DNA of 64,000 bases. Origin: an uncultured Rhodocyclaceae bacterium. GTDB lineage: Bacteria; Pseudomonadota; Gammaproteobacteria; Burkholderiales; Rhodocyclaceae. This document shows, piece by piece, positions 17,378 to 27,331 of the stretch (positions are counted from its first letter, which is position 1; each line of letters starts with the position of its first letter). The stretch lies in the NCBI GenBank assembly GCA_907163225.1, contig OU015322.1, positions 992,001 to 1,056,000 on the forward strand, read 5' to 3'. The position numbers and the translations under genes were made by a program. Below the pieces are notes generated by a model. It saw only the letters and a program-made list of their open reading frames with translations, was not told the origin of the DNA and ran no database searches.

Positions 17378-17734
17378 ATGAAAAAACTTTCTGCGCTCCT
17401 GATTGCCACCACGCTGGCCCTGACCACCGCGACCTCCGCCCAAGCGGAATGGGGTCACCACGGCGGCCACCACCGCCACGGACACGGGCACCACTACCGC
17501 GGCGGTAGTGGTGGCTGGGTCGGCCCTGCTGCCGTACTTGCCATCACCGGACTTGCCATCGGTGCTGCCGTGGCCTCGCAACAGACCTATGCCCCGGCAC
17601 CGGTCTATAGTGCGCCCCCCCGCCCAATGCCTGTAGCCGACTATGGCACCTGGTATTACTGCGGTTCGTCTGGCCAATACTATCCTTACACCAACGCCTG
17701 CCCAGAAGGCTGGCAGGCTGTACCGGCCCGCTAA
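17378..17734 (+). CDS. small secreted His/Gly-rich protein
   Basis: 118 residues. A signal peptide (MKKLSALLIATTLALTTATS, cleavage after AQA) is followed by a His/Gly-rich stretch (HHGGHHRHGHGHHYRGG), a hydrophobic segment (about 48-65), a Pro/Ala/Tyr linker and a C-terminal motif YYCGSSGQYYPYTNACPEGW with two cysteines. The C-terminal motif recurs in small exported proteins of proteobacteria whose function is not known to me. The His stretch could bind metal (speculative). The stretch 17190-17377 before it shows no gene or clear promoter. Confidence 0.7.
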   Translation: MKKLSALLIATTLALTTATSAQAEWGHHGGHHRHGHGHHYRGGSGGWVGPAAVLAITGLAIGAAVASQQTYAPAPVYSAPPRPMPVADYGTWYYCGSSGQYYPYTNACPEGWQAVPAR

Positions 17735-17741
17735 AAATGAA

Positions 17742-17762
17742 AACGGGCCCAAAAGGCCCGTT
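17742..17762 (-). terminator. purA: terminator of the ndk-to-purA block
   Basis: Stem AACGGGCC/GGCCCGTT. On the minus strand it is followed by TTCATTTTT, so it ends transcription from purA. Its right arm runs into a partial copy of the dispersed motif. Confidence 0.75.
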
Positions 17763-17771
17763 GACCGCAGG
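17757..17771 (+). repeat. partial dispersed motif, copy 13 (no T-tract)
   Basis: CCCGTTGACCGCAGG, identical over 15 bases to the core of copy 9. The T-tract is missing and the hairpin of the purA terminator takes its place. Confidence 0.4.
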
Positions 17772-17785
17772 ACTCCGGCGTTAGC

Positions 17786-19096
17786 CTAATTGTTGAACGG
17801 GTGTTGCTTGAGAATGGTTTCATCGCGCTCTGGACCGGTCGACACAATGGCGATCGGCACTTCGCAGAGCACTTCGAGGCGATCCAGGTAGGCGCGCGCC
17901 TCAGCGGGCAGGTCTTCCCAGCGCTTCACCCCAAAAGTGGTGGCACTCCAGCCCGGCATCGTTTCGTAGATCGGCTCACAGCGCGCAACTTCGTCCGCAC
18001 CGATGGGCAACAGATCAATGACTTTCCCGTCAAGCTTATAGCCTGTGCAGATATTCAGCTCCTTCAGGCCATCGAGGACATCCAGCTTGGTAATGCACAA
18101 ACCGGTGAGGCCGTTGATTCGACCCGAGCGACGCAGCGCAGCAGCATCGAACCAGCCACAACGTCGCTTACGACCAGTAACTGTGCCGAACTCGCGGCCG
18201 ACCTGCGACATCTGGTAACCCGGCACGCCCTCTGTCTCGATATCCAACTCGCTGGGGAACGGGCCACCACCGACGCGGGTACAGTAGGCCTTGGTAATGC
18301 CCAGAACATAATGGAGCATGCCAGGGCCGATGCCCGAACCAGCAGAAGCCTGACCAGCAACACAATTGGAGGAGGTTACGAATGGATAGGTACCATGATC
18401 GATATCTAGGAGGGTGCCTTGGGCACCTTCAAACAGCAAGTTGGCACCCGCCTTGTTGGCTGCGTACAGGGCGGCAGAAACGTCGGTAACCAGCGGCTTG
18501 ATCTGTTCGGCGTCGGCCATCGCTTGGTCGTAGACCCCTTGGAAATCAATTGCTGGCGCCTTGAAATACTGAGTCAGCACGAAGTTGTGATACTCCAGCA
18601 CTTCTTTAAGTTTCTCGGCAAACCGCTCCGGATGGAAAAGGTCATAGACACGAAGACCTCGACGCGAAACCTTGTCTTCGTAGGTGGGGCCGATACCCTT
18701 GCCGGTGGTACCAATTTTCTTGTCTTCAGCCTTGACGCCTTCGCGCGCCTTATCGATGGCTGAGTGGTACGGCAGAATCAAGGGACATCCCGGACTAATC
18801 TTGAGGCGCGAACGGACATCAATACCGCCTTTTTCCAGTTCGGCAATTTCCGACAGCAAGTGATGGATATCCAGCACGACGCCGTTGCCGATATAGCATT
18901 CGACACCATCGCGCACGATGCCAGAAGGCACTAGATTAAGCTTGTAAACCTGTTCACCGACCACCAGCGTATGACCGGCGTTATGGCCGCCCTGGAAGCG
19001 AACCACACCTTTGGCGTGATCGGTGAGCCAGTCGACTATCTTGCCCTTACCTTCGTCGCCCCACTGAGTACCCACCACGATGACATTCTTTGCCAT
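17786..19096 (-). CDS. purA: adenylosuccinate synthetase
   Basis: 436-residue enzyme joining IMP and aspartate with GTP, the first committed step to AMP. The N-terminus [18 protein letters not shown] carries the GDEGKGK P-loop; [17 protein letters not shown] and TRVGGGPFP follow. The open frame extends upstream, but the ATG at 19096 has GAGGA nine bases before it and begins MAKNVIVVG. It starts 4 bases after the hisZ stop, as in many betaproteobacteria. Confidence 0.97.
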   Translation of the reverse strand: MAKNVIVVGTQWGDEGKGKIVDWLTDHAKGVVRFQGGHNAGHTLVVGEQVYKLNLVPSGIVRDGVECYIGNGVVLDIHHLLSEIAELEKGGIDVRSRLKISPGCPLILPYHSAIDKAREGVKAEDKKIGTTGKGIGPTYEDKVSRRGLRVYDLFHPERFAEKLKEVLEYHNFVLTQYFKAPAIDFQGVYDQAMADAEQIKPLVTDVSAALYAANKAGANLLFEGAQGTLLDIDHGTYPFVTSSNCVAGQASAGSGIGPGMLHYVLGITKAYCTRVGGGPFPSELDIETEGVPGYQMSQVGREFGTVTGRKRRCGWFDAAALRRSGRINGLTGLCITKLDVLDGLKELNICTGYKLDGKVIDLLPIGADEVARCEPIYETMPGWSATTFGVKRWEDLPAEARAYLDRLEVLCEVPIAIVSTGPERDETILKQHPFNN

Positions 19097-19100
19097 TTTC

Positions 19101-20255
19101 TTAATCCTCTTGTATTGCTTCAATAATCCAGTGTTCACCAACCTGCGCCAGCTTGCGGTCGCAAAACGGACCTTCGCATGCGGTTTCCCCCGGCAACAAC
19201 TGGACGACAACTTCGCCCTGCTCACGCAGGGTGCCAATATGTCTGGAGAGACCAATATCCTGTCCGGCATGCGGCGCCAGGATCGCACCATTTAAATTGC
19301 CGGCGGGCACCAAATGCGCCACTTCACGCAGATCCATCGAAAACCCGGTAGCCGGGCGCGCCCGGCCAAAGGCTTTGCCGGCACCGTCATAACGGCCGCC
19401 CATGGCAATTGCCGCTGGATACCCGGTGCAATAGGCAGCGAACACCACGCCATTGTGATAGTGGTAGCCACGAAGATCCGACAGATCAATTGAGAACGGC
19501 AAATCAGGAGCACTGGCCAATAGTTGACGCAAACCGTTCAATGCAGAGGAAATTGCAGGCAAGTCCGGCAACTCTGCTGCTGCACGCTCAAGAACTTCGG
19601 CTCCACCATAAAGTTGAGGTAAGCGGTGGAGTGCCTCGCGGAAAGGGGACGGAACAATTGCGCAAGCATCTTCCAACCCCGGAACGTCCTTGGCTTGCAA
19701 GAGATTCAGAACGGTTTCTTCAGCATCTTGGGGCAAGCCGGCAGCTTCTGCCAGTGCGCGAAAAATACCAACGTGACCAAGGTCAATACGACTGACAGGG
19801 AGTTTGATCTTTTCGAAAGCACCTGCCATCAGACGAATGACATCAAGATCAGCTTCGATCCCAACATAGCCGTAAAGCTCAGCACCTATCTGTACAGGTT
19901 CGCGGCCAGCTGAAATAGTGGCTGGCAGCGTATGCAGCACGCTACCGCAATAGCACAATCGAGTGACACCTTGATGGTTGAGCAGATGTGCATCGATGCG
20001 CGCTGCCTGCGGCGTCATGTCAGCACGAACCCCCATCGTCCGCCCTGAAAGCTGGTCGACCAGCTTAAAGGTCCGTAATTTAAGATCCTGCCCGGCGCCA
20101 GTCAGCAATGACTCCAGATATTCGAGCATTGGCGGCATAACCATTTCGTATCCGCGGCAACGGAAGTGGTCAAGGATAGCTCGGCGCAGACTTTCGATAC
20201 GAGCAGCTTCAGCTGGCAACGCATCGGCAAGATATTCAGGTAACAACCAGTTCAT
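19101..20255 (-). CDS. hisZ: ATP phosphoribosyltransferase regulatory subunit
   Basis: 384-residue paralogue of histidyl-tRNA synthetase that partners the short HisG to start histidine biosynthesis. The class II core is visible ([23 protein letters not shown]) but the tRNA-anticodon domain is missing, and the true hisS lies 7 kb away in the same block. No hisG lies beside it. The start overlaps the upstream small gene by 4 bases (ATGA). It sits between hflC and purA, a conserved betaproteobacterial arrangement. Confidence 0.93.
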   Translation of the reverse strand: MNWLLPEYLADALPAEAARIESLRRAILDHFRCRGYEMVMPPMLEYLESLLTGAGQDLKLRTFKLVDQLSGRTMGVRADMTPQAARIDAHLLNHQGVTRLCYCGSVLHTLPATISAGREPVQIGAELYGYVGIEADLDVIRLMAGAFEKIKLPVSRIDLGHVGIFRALAEAAGLPQDAEETVLNLLQAKDVPGLEDACAIVPSPFREALHRLPQLYGGAEVLERAAAELPDLPAISSALNGLRQLLASAPDLPFSIDLSDLRGYHYHNGVVFAAYCTGYPAAIAMGGRYDGAGKAFGRARPATGFSMDLREVAHLVPAGNLNGAILAPHAGQDIGLSRHIGTLREQGEVVVQLLPGETACEGPFCDRKLAQVGEHWIIEAIQED

Positions 20256-20437
20256 GAGAAAAACATCAGAAGGATCAAGCCAATCAGCATCGAGGTCAAA
20301 CCAACGAAACGAATCTGCCCGTCCGAAAATTGAATGAGGCGGCGAAAGGTTTCACGCCAAGCCGCCGGTGCGATAAATGGCATAAGGCCTTCGAGCACAA
20401 GCATCAGCGCGAAAGCGATAAGCAAAGTCGAGGTCAT
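20252..20437 (-). CDS. DUF2065 family small membrane protein
   Basis: 61-residue protein with two membrane segments ([20 protein letters not shown] and [17 protein letters not shown]), matching the DUF2065/YjeT family, which sits downstream of hflC in many proteobacteria. Function unknown. Overlaps hflC and hisZ by 4 bases on each side. Confidence 0.85.
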   Translation of the reverse strand: MTSTLLIAFALMLVLEGLMPFIAPAAWRETFRRLIQFSDGQIRFVGLTSMLIGLILLMFFS

Positions 20438-21321
20438 TTACCTTTGTCATTTCCACGCCCGGCATTCTTCATATACTTGAAGAACTCGGAATTCGGCTCA
20501 ACGACCAAAACATCACTTCTGCTCTTGAAACTGCCACGATAAGCCTCAAGACTGCGATAAAACGAATAGAACTCGGGATTCTGGCCGAAAGCCTGAGCGT
20601 AGGTATTAGTGGCCTTTGCATCGCCCTCACCCTTGATCTTCTGCGATTCGCTATACGCTTCGGCGACGATAATTTCACGCTGGCGATCAGCGTCAGCACG
20701 AATTTTTTCAGCCTCAGCAGAACCTTCGGAACGCAACTCGTTGGCAACCCGCTTGCGCTCTGCCTCCATGCGACGATAGACCGCTTCGCTAACCTCGGTC
20801 GGAAGTTCTACTCGCTTCAGGCGGACGTCAACGATCTGTACGCCAATCTTGCGTGCGTCGGTGTCGGCCTTCTCGCGCATCTGGTTCATGATCTTTTCGC
20901 GCTCACCGGAAACAACGTCATGGACTGTGCGTTTACCGAATTCTTCGCGTAAACCGGCGTTGACCGTCTGATTCAGACGCGTTTTGGCTCGCGACTCATC
21001 GCCCCCTACCGAGATATAGTAAAGTTGCGGATCAACAATGCGCCATTTGATGTAAGAGTCGACCAGGACGTTCTTCTTTTCGGACGTAATAAAACGCTCA
21101 GGCTCATTGTTATCGAGCGTAATGATGCGCTTTTCGAAGTAGCGCACATTCTGGACCATTGGAATTTTGAAGTAGAGGCCCGGCTCGCTGATCGCCCGCT
21201 TAACCTCACCCAACTGGAAAACCACGGCGTACTGACGCTGGTCTACAGTAAAAATTGACATGGCCAAAATGACCAAAACACTGGCGACAACAGCCCCCAA
21301 CAGATTGATACGCGGACTCAT
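20434..21321 (-). CDS. hflC: HflC, SPFH/prohibitin protein of the FtsH regulator complex
   Basis: 295-residue membrane protein with one N-terminal anchor and an SPFH/band-7 domain. With HflK it forms a periplasmic cage around the FtsH protease and tempers its activity. TVDQRQYAVVFQLGEVKRAI follows the anchor, and a long helical region rich in Glu/Arg/Ala lies toward the C-terminus. The ATG at 21321 overlaps the hflK stop by one base (TGATG). Confidence 0.95.
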   Translation of the reverse strand: MSPRINLLGAVVASVLVILAMSIFTVDQRQYAVVFQLGEVKRAISEPGLYFKIPMVQNVRYFEKRIITLDNNEPERFITSEKKNVLVDSYIKWRIVDPQLYYISVGGDESRAKTRLNQTVNAGLREEFGKRTVHDVVSGEREKIMNQMREKADTDARKIGVQIVDVRLKRVELPTEVSEAVYRRMEAERKRVANELRSEGSAEAEKIRADADRQREIIVAEAYSESQKIKGEGDAKATNTYAQAFGQNPEFYSFYRSLEAYRGSFKSRSDVLVVEPNSEFFKYMKNAGRGNDKGK

Positions 21322-22631
21322 CAACGTCCCTCCCGATCACGCGAACGCAGCGAACCATCGCGCGAATTTCCAGAATACGAACCTCCACCCACCTTCGGCG
21401 CACTCTCAAGCTGCGGCGGGGCATCGGAAGACAGCGGCGCAGTCGCCTTTGCGGTAGAGGGGGCCACCGAAGCTTCCGGTGCTGACTGTGCAGCAGTTGC
21501 CGCGCTCGTAGCCTGCATCAACTTGTCGAGAGGCAGATATAGCAAATTGCCCTGCCCCTTGGCATCGACCATAACCTTGCTGGTATTGGCATATATTTGC
21601 TGCATAGTTTCAAGATACATCCGCTGACGAGTAACCTCGGGAGCCTTCGCGTACTCGGTAAGCACCTGTTTGAAGCGAGATGCATCCCCCTCAGCCGAGG
21701 ATATAACGCGCTGTTTGTAGCCGTTGGCCTCTTCAAGCAGGCGCGCTGCAGTACCCTTGGCCTTAGGAATCACGTCATTGGCGTAGGCCTGACCTTCATT
21801 CTTTTGACGCTCGCGATCCTGCCCCGCCTTGACCGCATCATCAAACGCCGCCTGCACCTGCTCAGGAGGCTGAGCGTTCTGCATTGTCACCTTGGAAATC
21901 ATGATACCGCTCTGGTAGCGATCAAGAATATCCTGCATCAGTTTGGCGGCCTGGGTGGCGATTTGCTCTCGCCCCTCGTAAAGTACAAAGTCCATCTTGC
22001 TCTTACCGACAATCTCGCGAACCGCTGTTTCAGCAGCACCCATCACCGCTTCATCTGTTGAACGATTGTTGAACAGATATTCAACCGGATCCTTGAGAAT
22101 GTACTGGACAGCAAACTGAATATTTACGATGTTCTCGTCATCAGTCAGCATCAGCGCTTCCTTGAGCACCTTATTACGCTCACTGCCGCGGTAGCCAATT
22201 TCAATGGTACGAACACCCGTTAAATTGACCAACTCGTGCGACTGGATCGGATAAGGAAGGCGCCAGCGCAGTCCAGGATCCGTGGCCTCTTTGAAGCTCC
22301 CAAACTGCAGCACCAGGCCACGCTGCGAAGCATCCACAATATAGAAGCCAGACGCTAGCCAGACAACGGCCGCCAACGCGACAAGAAACCCAACGCCACC
22401 GCCGATAAATTTGGGATTGAAATCGATATTCGGCATGCGGGGACCATCGCCACCACCATTTCCGCCGCCTCCACCCTTTTTGCCGAAAATGCTGTTCAAT
22501 TTCTGATTGAAGTCGCGCCAGAGCTCTTCTAGATCAGGTGGGCCATCGTTAGGACGGCGAGGGCCATTGCCAGTGGGCTTATCTCCGTCATTACCACCGC
22601 GGTTGCCCCACTGGGGGTCGTTGAGCGACAT
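21321..22631 (-). CDS. hflK: HflK, SPFH/prohibitin protein of the FtsH regulator complex
   Basis: 436-residue partner of HflC. An N-terminal Gly-rich cytoplasmic segment (GKKGGGGGNGGGDGP) precedes one membrane helix (about 80-100), the SPFH domain (ASQRGLVLQFGSFKEATDPG) and a Ser/Ala/Pro-rich tail. An upstream in-frame ATG at 22697 would overlap hflX; the ATG at 22631 (MSLNDPQWGN) is the usual family start. It is 37 bases downstream of hflX. Confidence 0.94.
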   Translation of the reverse strand: MSLNDPQWGNRGGNDGDKPTGNGPRRPNDGPPDLEELWRDFNQKLNSIFGKKGGGGGNGGGDGPRMPNIDFNPKFIGGGVGFLVALAAVVWLASGFYIVDASQRGLVLQFGSFKEATDPGLRWRLPYPIQSHELVNLTGVRTIEIGYRGSERNKVLKEALMLTDDENIVNIQFAVQYILKDPVEYLFNNRSTDEAVMGAAETAVREIVGKSKMDFVLYEGREQIATQAAKLMQDILDRYQSGIMISKVTMQNAQPPEQVQAAFDDAVKAGQDRERQKNEGQAYANDVIPKAKGTAARLLEEANGYKQRVISSAEGDASRFKQVLTEYAKAPEVTRQRMYLETMQQIYANTSKVMVDAKGQGNLLYLPLDKLMQATSAATAAQSAPEASVAPSTAKATAPLSSDAPPQLESAPKVGGGSYSGNSRDGSLRSRDREGR

Positions 22632-22668
22632 AAAAATACCTAAGGTCGGAATCATGGATATCGGGGAT

Positions 22669-23823
22669 TCAGTTGATGTAGTCGTGTTGTGCTTCATTTT
22701 CAGCCTCAGCTACCGCCTTTTGACGGGCTTCGGCTTTGGCTCGGGCATATTCGGCCAAGGATTCACGCAGCAAATCCAAGCCTTCTCCAGTCCGCGCACT
22801 AACTCGAACGCGCGCGATATTACCATACTCCCCCCGCTCGACACCCGGCTGGGCATCAGTGAGGTCTATCTTGTTCCAAGCGATAACCTGCCTGACCTTA
22901 TCAGCATCAATTTCTCTTAGCACTTTATTGACTTCGTCAATTTGCTCATCACGGGCATGGCTTGCGCTATCCACAACATGTAGCAGTAAATCTGCGTGAG
23001 TTGCAACTTCCAGGGTGGCATGGAAGGCATCGACCAACGAGTGAGGCAAGGCACGAATAAAACCGACTGTATCTGAAATCACCATGTTGCCCGCCCCCTC
23101 AATCCATAGTTTTCGAGAGGTTGTATCAAGCGTAGCAAATAACTGATCTGCCTCGTAGACGCCGGCATGAGTAAGCGAATTAAACAATGTCGACTTGCCG
23201 GCGTTGGTGTACCCAACCAGAGAAATATTCAGAACATCACCCCGCATTCGCGCCTTGCGCTGCACGCCACGCTGCCGAGAAAGCTTTTGAAGTCGATCCT
23301 TCAGCAACTTGACGCGATTTCCGAGCAGGCGACGATCAGTCTCAAGTTGCTTTTCACCTGGACCCCGCATGCCGATACCGCCACGCTGCCGCTCCAAGTG
23401 AGTCCAACCTCGAACCAGCCGTGTTGACAAATGCTCCAATTGAGCCAGTTCGACCTGCAATTTTCCCTCTGCACTGGAGGCCCGCAAGGCAAATATGTCA
23501 AGAATCAGACTGGTTCGATCAATTACCCGGCACTTGATGGCGCGCTCAAGATTCCGCTCCTGCGCTGGCGATAGCTCATGGTTGAAAATAACGAGATCCG
23601 CATCGCCGGCCGCAACCATCGCGCCGATCTCATCAACCTTGCCTTTTCCGGCGTAGGTCTTGGGGTCAGGGCTTTGCCGCTTGCCAAAAACTTCAGCGAC
23701 AACCACGCCTCCGGCGGAATCAGCTAGAAGACGAACCTCTTCCAGCTGATCTTCAAGATCGGGTTGACCAAAATCCAGCTGAACGATCACCGCACGTTCA
23801 CCGGCGGCGGGTCGTTCAATCAT
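22669..23823 (-). CDS. hflX: ribosome-associated GTPase HflX
   Basis: 384-residue GTPase that splits stalled ribosomes under stress. The N-terminal HflX domain precedes the G domain with G1 GYTNAGKST, switch II DTVGFIRALPHSLV and NKID. The frame opens earlier (23859), but the ATG at 23823 has AGGAAAAGG just upstream and is preferred. It lies between hfq and hflK, the classical order. Confidence 0.95.
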   Translation of the reverse strand: MIERPAAGERAVIVQLDFGQPDLEDQLEEVRLLADSAGGVVVAEVFGKRQSPDPKTYAGKGKVDEIGAMVAAGDADLVIFNHELSPAQERNLERAIKCRVIDRTSLILDIFALRASSAEGKLQVELAQLEHLSTRLVRGWTHLERQRGGIGMRGPGEKQLETDRRLLGNRVKLLKDRLQKLSRQRGVQRKARMRGDVLNISLVGYTNAGKSTLFNSLTHAGVYEADQLFATLDTTSRKLWIEGAGNMVISDTVGFIRALPHSLVDAFHATLEVATHADLLLHVVDSASHARDEQIDEVNKVLREIDADKVRQVIAWNKIDLTDAQPGVERGEYGNIARVRVSARTGEGLDLLRESLAEYARAKAEARQKAVAEAENEAQHDYIN

Positions 23824-23886
23824 GGCCTTTTCCTGGAGAGAGAAGAACGCCCCCACCAAATCGGTGGGACGCTTGACCGGAGTCGA

Positions 23887-24123
23887 TTATTCGGCAGCCT
23901 GTTCCTGCTGGAGGTTGACCGGGCGAGCCGGAACCACCGTGGAGATGGCGTGTTTATAGACCATCTGGGTAACCGTATTCTTTAGTAGTACGACGTACTG
24001 ATCAAACGATTCAACCTGGCCCTGCAGTTTGATCCCGTTTACCAGGTAAATTGAGACGGGAACGTGCTCGCGACGAAGAGCGTTGAGGAAGGGGTCTTGT
24101 AAAAGTTGCCCTTTGTTACTCAT
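23887..24123 (-). CDS. hfq: RNA chaperone Hfq
   Basis: 78-residue Sm-like hexamer that matches small RNAs with mRNAs. The Sm1 region ([20 protein letters not shown]) and Sm2 motif (YKHAIST) are intact. The C-terminal tail is very short (about 10 residues past the Sm core), as in other betaproteobacteria. Upstream 24124-24202 is an 80-base gap after der that may hold its own promoter; no clear box seen. Confidence 0.98.
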   Translation of the reverse strand: MSNKGQLLQDPFLNALRREHVPVSIYLVNGIKLQGQVESFDQYVVLLKNTVTQMVYKHAISTVVPARPVNLQQEQAAE

Positions 24124-24202
24124 GGTGGGGACTCCATGTAATTGTTATGAGGGTCCTAATGTACCCAAATTTATAAAGTGCTGCCAAAGATTTTGCAGTT
24201 TA

Positions 24203-25531
24203 TTACTTGTCTTTGTCGGCAAACGGATTTTTCGCTGTGACGCACTGAATGCGCAAGGGAGTTCCTTGTAATTTGAACGCTTCGCGGAAGGTGTGTTCAA
24301 GGAAGCGTCGGTAGCTGTCGGTAATCTTATCTACCGCATTGCCATGAATAACGATGATCGGGGGGTTCGACCCACCTTGATGTGCGTAGCGCGGCTTGGG
24401 CCTGAACAGGCCATGCTTTGCTGGCGCCTGTTTGGCGACCGCATCAATCAGGACACGGGTCAGGCGCGGCGTAGTCATCTTGGACATCGCCGCCGCATAA
24501 GCGGTATCAACAGAGCGGAAAGTCGCTTCCAGTCCAATATTGTCGCGCGCCGAAATAAAATGGAACTTGGCAAAGTTAAGGAATTGCAGCTTGCGCTGAA
24601 GAATCTGACGCGTCTGCTCTCTGGTGTAGGAATCCAGGCCGTCCCATTTGTTGACCGCAACAACCAAAGCGCGGCCGGACTGAACGATAAAATCTGCGAT
24701 GTGGGCATCCTGGTCAGAAACATCTGCCTGTGCATCCACCATCAGAATGACGACGTTTGCATCCTCAATAGCCTGCAGCGTCTTTACCACCGAAAATTTC
24801 TCGATGGTCTCAAAGACTTTTCCACGCTTGCGCATGCCAGCGGTATCGACAAGTACATACTTTCTGCCGCCCCGCTCAAAATCGATCTCGATCGAGTCTC
24901 GCGTTGTTCCGGGCGCGTCGAAGGCGATAACGCGCTCTTCACCCAGAAGTGTGTTGATCAATGTGGACTTGCCCACATTCGGACGCCCGACGATGGCAAC
25001 CCGGATTGCATCGGAGTGCCATTCATCTTCCTCTGGCTCAGCAAAGCCTTCAAGTGCCAATTCGACGAGGCCGCGCACACCTTCGCCATGAGCGGCAGAG
25101 ATAGCGTAGGGCTCGCCCAGACCAAGTTCGTGGAACTCAGCCTCGACCATGCCGGCATTCATGCCCTCCGCCTTGTTGACCGCAACAATGACCGGGCAAT
25201 CGATGCGACGCAACTTGTTGGCGATTTCCTTGTCGTGCGGCGTTAACCCAGTGCGGCCATCAACCACAAAAATAACGGCATCCGCCTCGGCAATCGCCTG
25301 TTCGGTCTGGCGAGCCATTTCGTGCAGGATGCCATCCTTGACCAAAGGCTCAAAACCGCCGGTATCAACGACCAGATGCGGTTTCTTTCCCAGTTTTCCG
25401 TGACCGTAGTGACGGTCACGGGTTAGACCTGGCATATCGGCAACAATCGCATCACGGGACTTGGTCAGCCGGTTGAAAAGGGTCGATTTACCGACATTGG
25501 GCCGGCCGATCAAAACAACGGTAGGTTTCAT
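24203..25531 (-). CDS. der: ribosome assembly GTPase Der (EngA)
   Basis: 442-residue double-GTPase needed for 50S assembly. Two tandem G domains each start with GRPNVGKST (residues 8-16 and about 183-191), each with its NKxD motif (AVNKAEG; AVNKWDG), followed by a KH-like C-terminal domain ending in a basic stretch. Normal length. The start overlaps the bamB stop by 4 bases. Confidence 0.97.
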   Translation of the reverse strand: MKPTVVLIGRPNVGKSTLFNRLTKSRDAIVADMPGLTRDRHYGHGKLGKKPHLVVDTGGFEPLVKDGILHEMARQTEQAIAEADAVIFVVDGRTGLTPHDKEIANKLRRIDCPVIVAVNKAEGMNAGMVEAEFHELGLGEPYAISAAHGEGVRGLVELALEGFAEPEEDEWHSDAIRVAIVGRPNVGKSTLINTLLGEERVIAFDAPGTTRDSIEIDFERGGRKYVLVDTAGMRKRGKVFETIEKFSVVKTLQAIEDANVVILMVDAQADVSDQDAHIADFIVQSGRALVVAVNKWDGLDSYTREQTRQILQRKLQFLNFAKFHFISARDNIGLEATFRSVDTAYAAAMSKMTTPRLTRVLIDAVAKQAPAKHGLFRPKPRYAHQGGSNPPIIVIHGNAVDKITDSYRRFLEHTFREAFKLQGTPLRIQCVTAKNPFADKDK

Positions 25532-26688
25532 TGCGCCTCGATTGCGCTCAAGTAGCCGCCGGAGGTCTGAACCAGAACAGCGGTGCCCAGCATCTGAAGT
25601 GGCGCGCGAACCGGCGTACCATCAGTTTTTTGGCGTGCGGCAAAACTGCCATCTTCACGGGAAATAAAGTGAATGATGCCTTCCGCATCAGCCACCGTAA
25701 CCAGCCCACGATGCACTATCGGTGCAGAGAGGCGGCGGTTTTTTAGTTTGTCTTGTTTCCAAAGGCTGCTGCCCGACTGGCGATCCAGCGCGTAGACAAC
25801 CCCCTTGTCATCGGAAACGAAGACATACCTGCTGTCCATGGTCAAGCCGGCAACCGAAGACAGATCTCGCGACCACGTCATCGCTCCGCCCTGCCCCATA
25901 TCAAAGCACGCAACGCGCCCCTGGAAAGCCACGGCACATATCTGGCGACCGTCAACCACCGGTGATGCAACGATATCTGCAACTCGGTCAAGCTCCGTCG
26001 CTCCCTTGGGCAACGCGACCGCCCCCTCCCAGACCGGCGCACCATTTTGCACCGACAAGGCAACCAATTTGCCACCGGGATAACCAACAAATATATAGCG
26101 ATCGGCGAATACCGGCACGCCTGAGCCACGCACCGACAGCGGCGGCGTAGAGCGCTGGTAAACCCATTTTTTGCCACCGTCGCCTGAATCAAGCAAGTGA
26201 ACGCGGTTATCTCCGCTTTTTACAGCGACACCATCATCACCAACGACTGGCGCGGCTAGCACCTCGCTGGAAACCTTGGCCTGCCATAGTGCTTTGCCAT
26301 TTTCAACAGAGAACGCGAGGACATCACCCTTGGCAGTAGCAACGACGACCAAACGGCCGTTCGCACCAACGCCCGCAGATAGTGGTTGGCCCGCGTTAAT
26401 CTTCCAGACGACTTTCCCATTCTCCAAACTGGTGACCGTACCATCCCGACTAGCCACATAAACGGTGTTTCCAACTACGGCCGGCATAAAGCTGTAGTCG
26501 CCAGCCTTGCCAACATTGGCTGACCACGCGGTACGAATATCGGCGGTTGCGGTCAACGGTGCCAAAGGCGCCATTTTGGGCGCAGAACTGGAAAACGGGT
26601 TGACGGCATCTATCGCATCGGAAACCGTCGCACACCCGCCGACTAACAAGCCGGCAGCGGCGAAAAGTGCAGCTAGTTGGCGCGACAT
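25528..26688 (-). CDS. bamB: BamB, outer-membrane beta-barrel assembly lipoprotein
   Basis: 386-residue eight-bladed propeller lipoprotein of the BAM complex. The signal peptide ends in the lipobox VGGC. Repeated blades of the type V.V.S.DG.V.ALD...G. are visible ([39 protein letters not shown]). The ATG at 26688 overlaps the upstream stop by one base; a TTG directly before it is not needed. It sits between a YfgM-like gene and der, the conserved proteobacterial order. Confidence 0.95.
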   Translation of the reverse strand: MSRQLAALFAAAGLLVGGCATVSDAIDAVNPFSSSAPKMAPLAPLTATADIRTAWSANVGKAGDYSFMPAVVGNTVYVASRDGTVTSLENGKVVWKINAGQPLSAGVGANGRLVVVATAKGDVLAFSVENGKALWQAKVSSEVLAAPVVGDDGVAVKSGDNRVHLLDSGDGGKKWVYQRSTPPLSVRGSGVPVFADRYIFVGYPGGKLVALSVQNGAPVWEGAVALPKGATELDRVADIVASPVVDGRQICAVAFQGRVACFDMGQGGAMTWSRDLSSVAGLTMDSRYVFVSDDKGVVYALDRQSGSSLWKQDKLKNRRLSAPIVHRGLVTVADAEGIIHFISREDGSFAARQKTDGTPVRAPLQMLGTAVLVQTSGGYLSAIEAQ

Positions 26689-27326
26689 CAAGCGACCTCA
26701 CCCAACGCATCAAGTTTTTGCTGCAGGAGTTCGCGAGCGGCCCCCTGCTTACCCGTCATTTTCTCCAGCGCAGCCTTGTAGGCCAGACGCGCGTCGGGCT
26801 TTTTGCCCTGAGCCGTCAATACGTCGCCTTTCAATTCATGAAAGCGCGCGTCGAATACCGGTGCATGAGCGGCATCCAGCTGCTTGAGCGCTTCATCGTA
26901 AGCCTGTGAATCGAGTTGAATAGCTGCCAAACGCAGACGGGCCAGATCCTTGATCTCATCCTTGCCATTTTCAGCCACCCAGGCAAGTTGGGTCGTGGCC
27001 GTCTTAAGATCACCGGCGTCAAACGATTGCTTTGCTGCCAGCATCGCACCCAGGGATGCATAGCTGGTGCTGCCAAATTTTTCGGCGAGCTCACCTGCAG
27101 CAGCCTTAACTTTCTGCGCATCACCAGCTGACGCAGCTTGTTCCAACACGCCATAAATGGCCGATGCCTTGGCCGACTGGCCACTTTGATACCAATTCCA
27201 ACCCTGCCAACCGATCACCGCCAGTGACCCAGCCACAATCACGCCGGTTACGAGGTTGCCGTACATCTTCCACCAGGTTTTCAGGGTATCAAGCTGTTCC
27301 TGTTCTTCGAGGTCGTAATGCGCCAT
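26688..27326 (-). CDS. YfgM-like TPR membrane protein
   Basis: 212 residues with a short cytoplasmic N-terminus (DLEEQEQLDTLKTWWKMYGN), one membrane helix (about 25-44) and a periplasmic TPR-like helical domain, as in YfgM (TPR_21 family), which associates with the PpiD chaperone and the Sec translocon. Its place between hisS and bamB matches the E. coli yfgM locus. Confidence 0.87.
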   Translation of the reverse strand: MAHYDLEEQEQLDTLKTWWKMYGNLVTGVIVAGSLAVIGWQGWNWYQSGQSAKASAIYGVLEQAASAGDAQKVKAAAGELAEKFGSTSYASLGAMLAAKQSFDAGDLKTATTQLAWVAENGKDEIKDLARLRLAAIQLDSQAYDEALKQLDAAHAPVFDARFHELKGDVLTAQGKKPDARLAYKAALEKMTGKQGAARELLQQKLDALGEVA

Positions 27327-27331
27327 GCTGC

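Noticed and set aside
20957-20972. CGTTGACCGTC in hflC
   Set aside because: The T-tract and the downstream bases differ from the consensus.
24640-25190. Two GTTGACCGC occurrences inside der counted as possible dispersed motifs
   Set aside because: Both encode the conserved NKxD GTPase motif (AVNK) and lack the T-tract, so they are explained by protein sequence.
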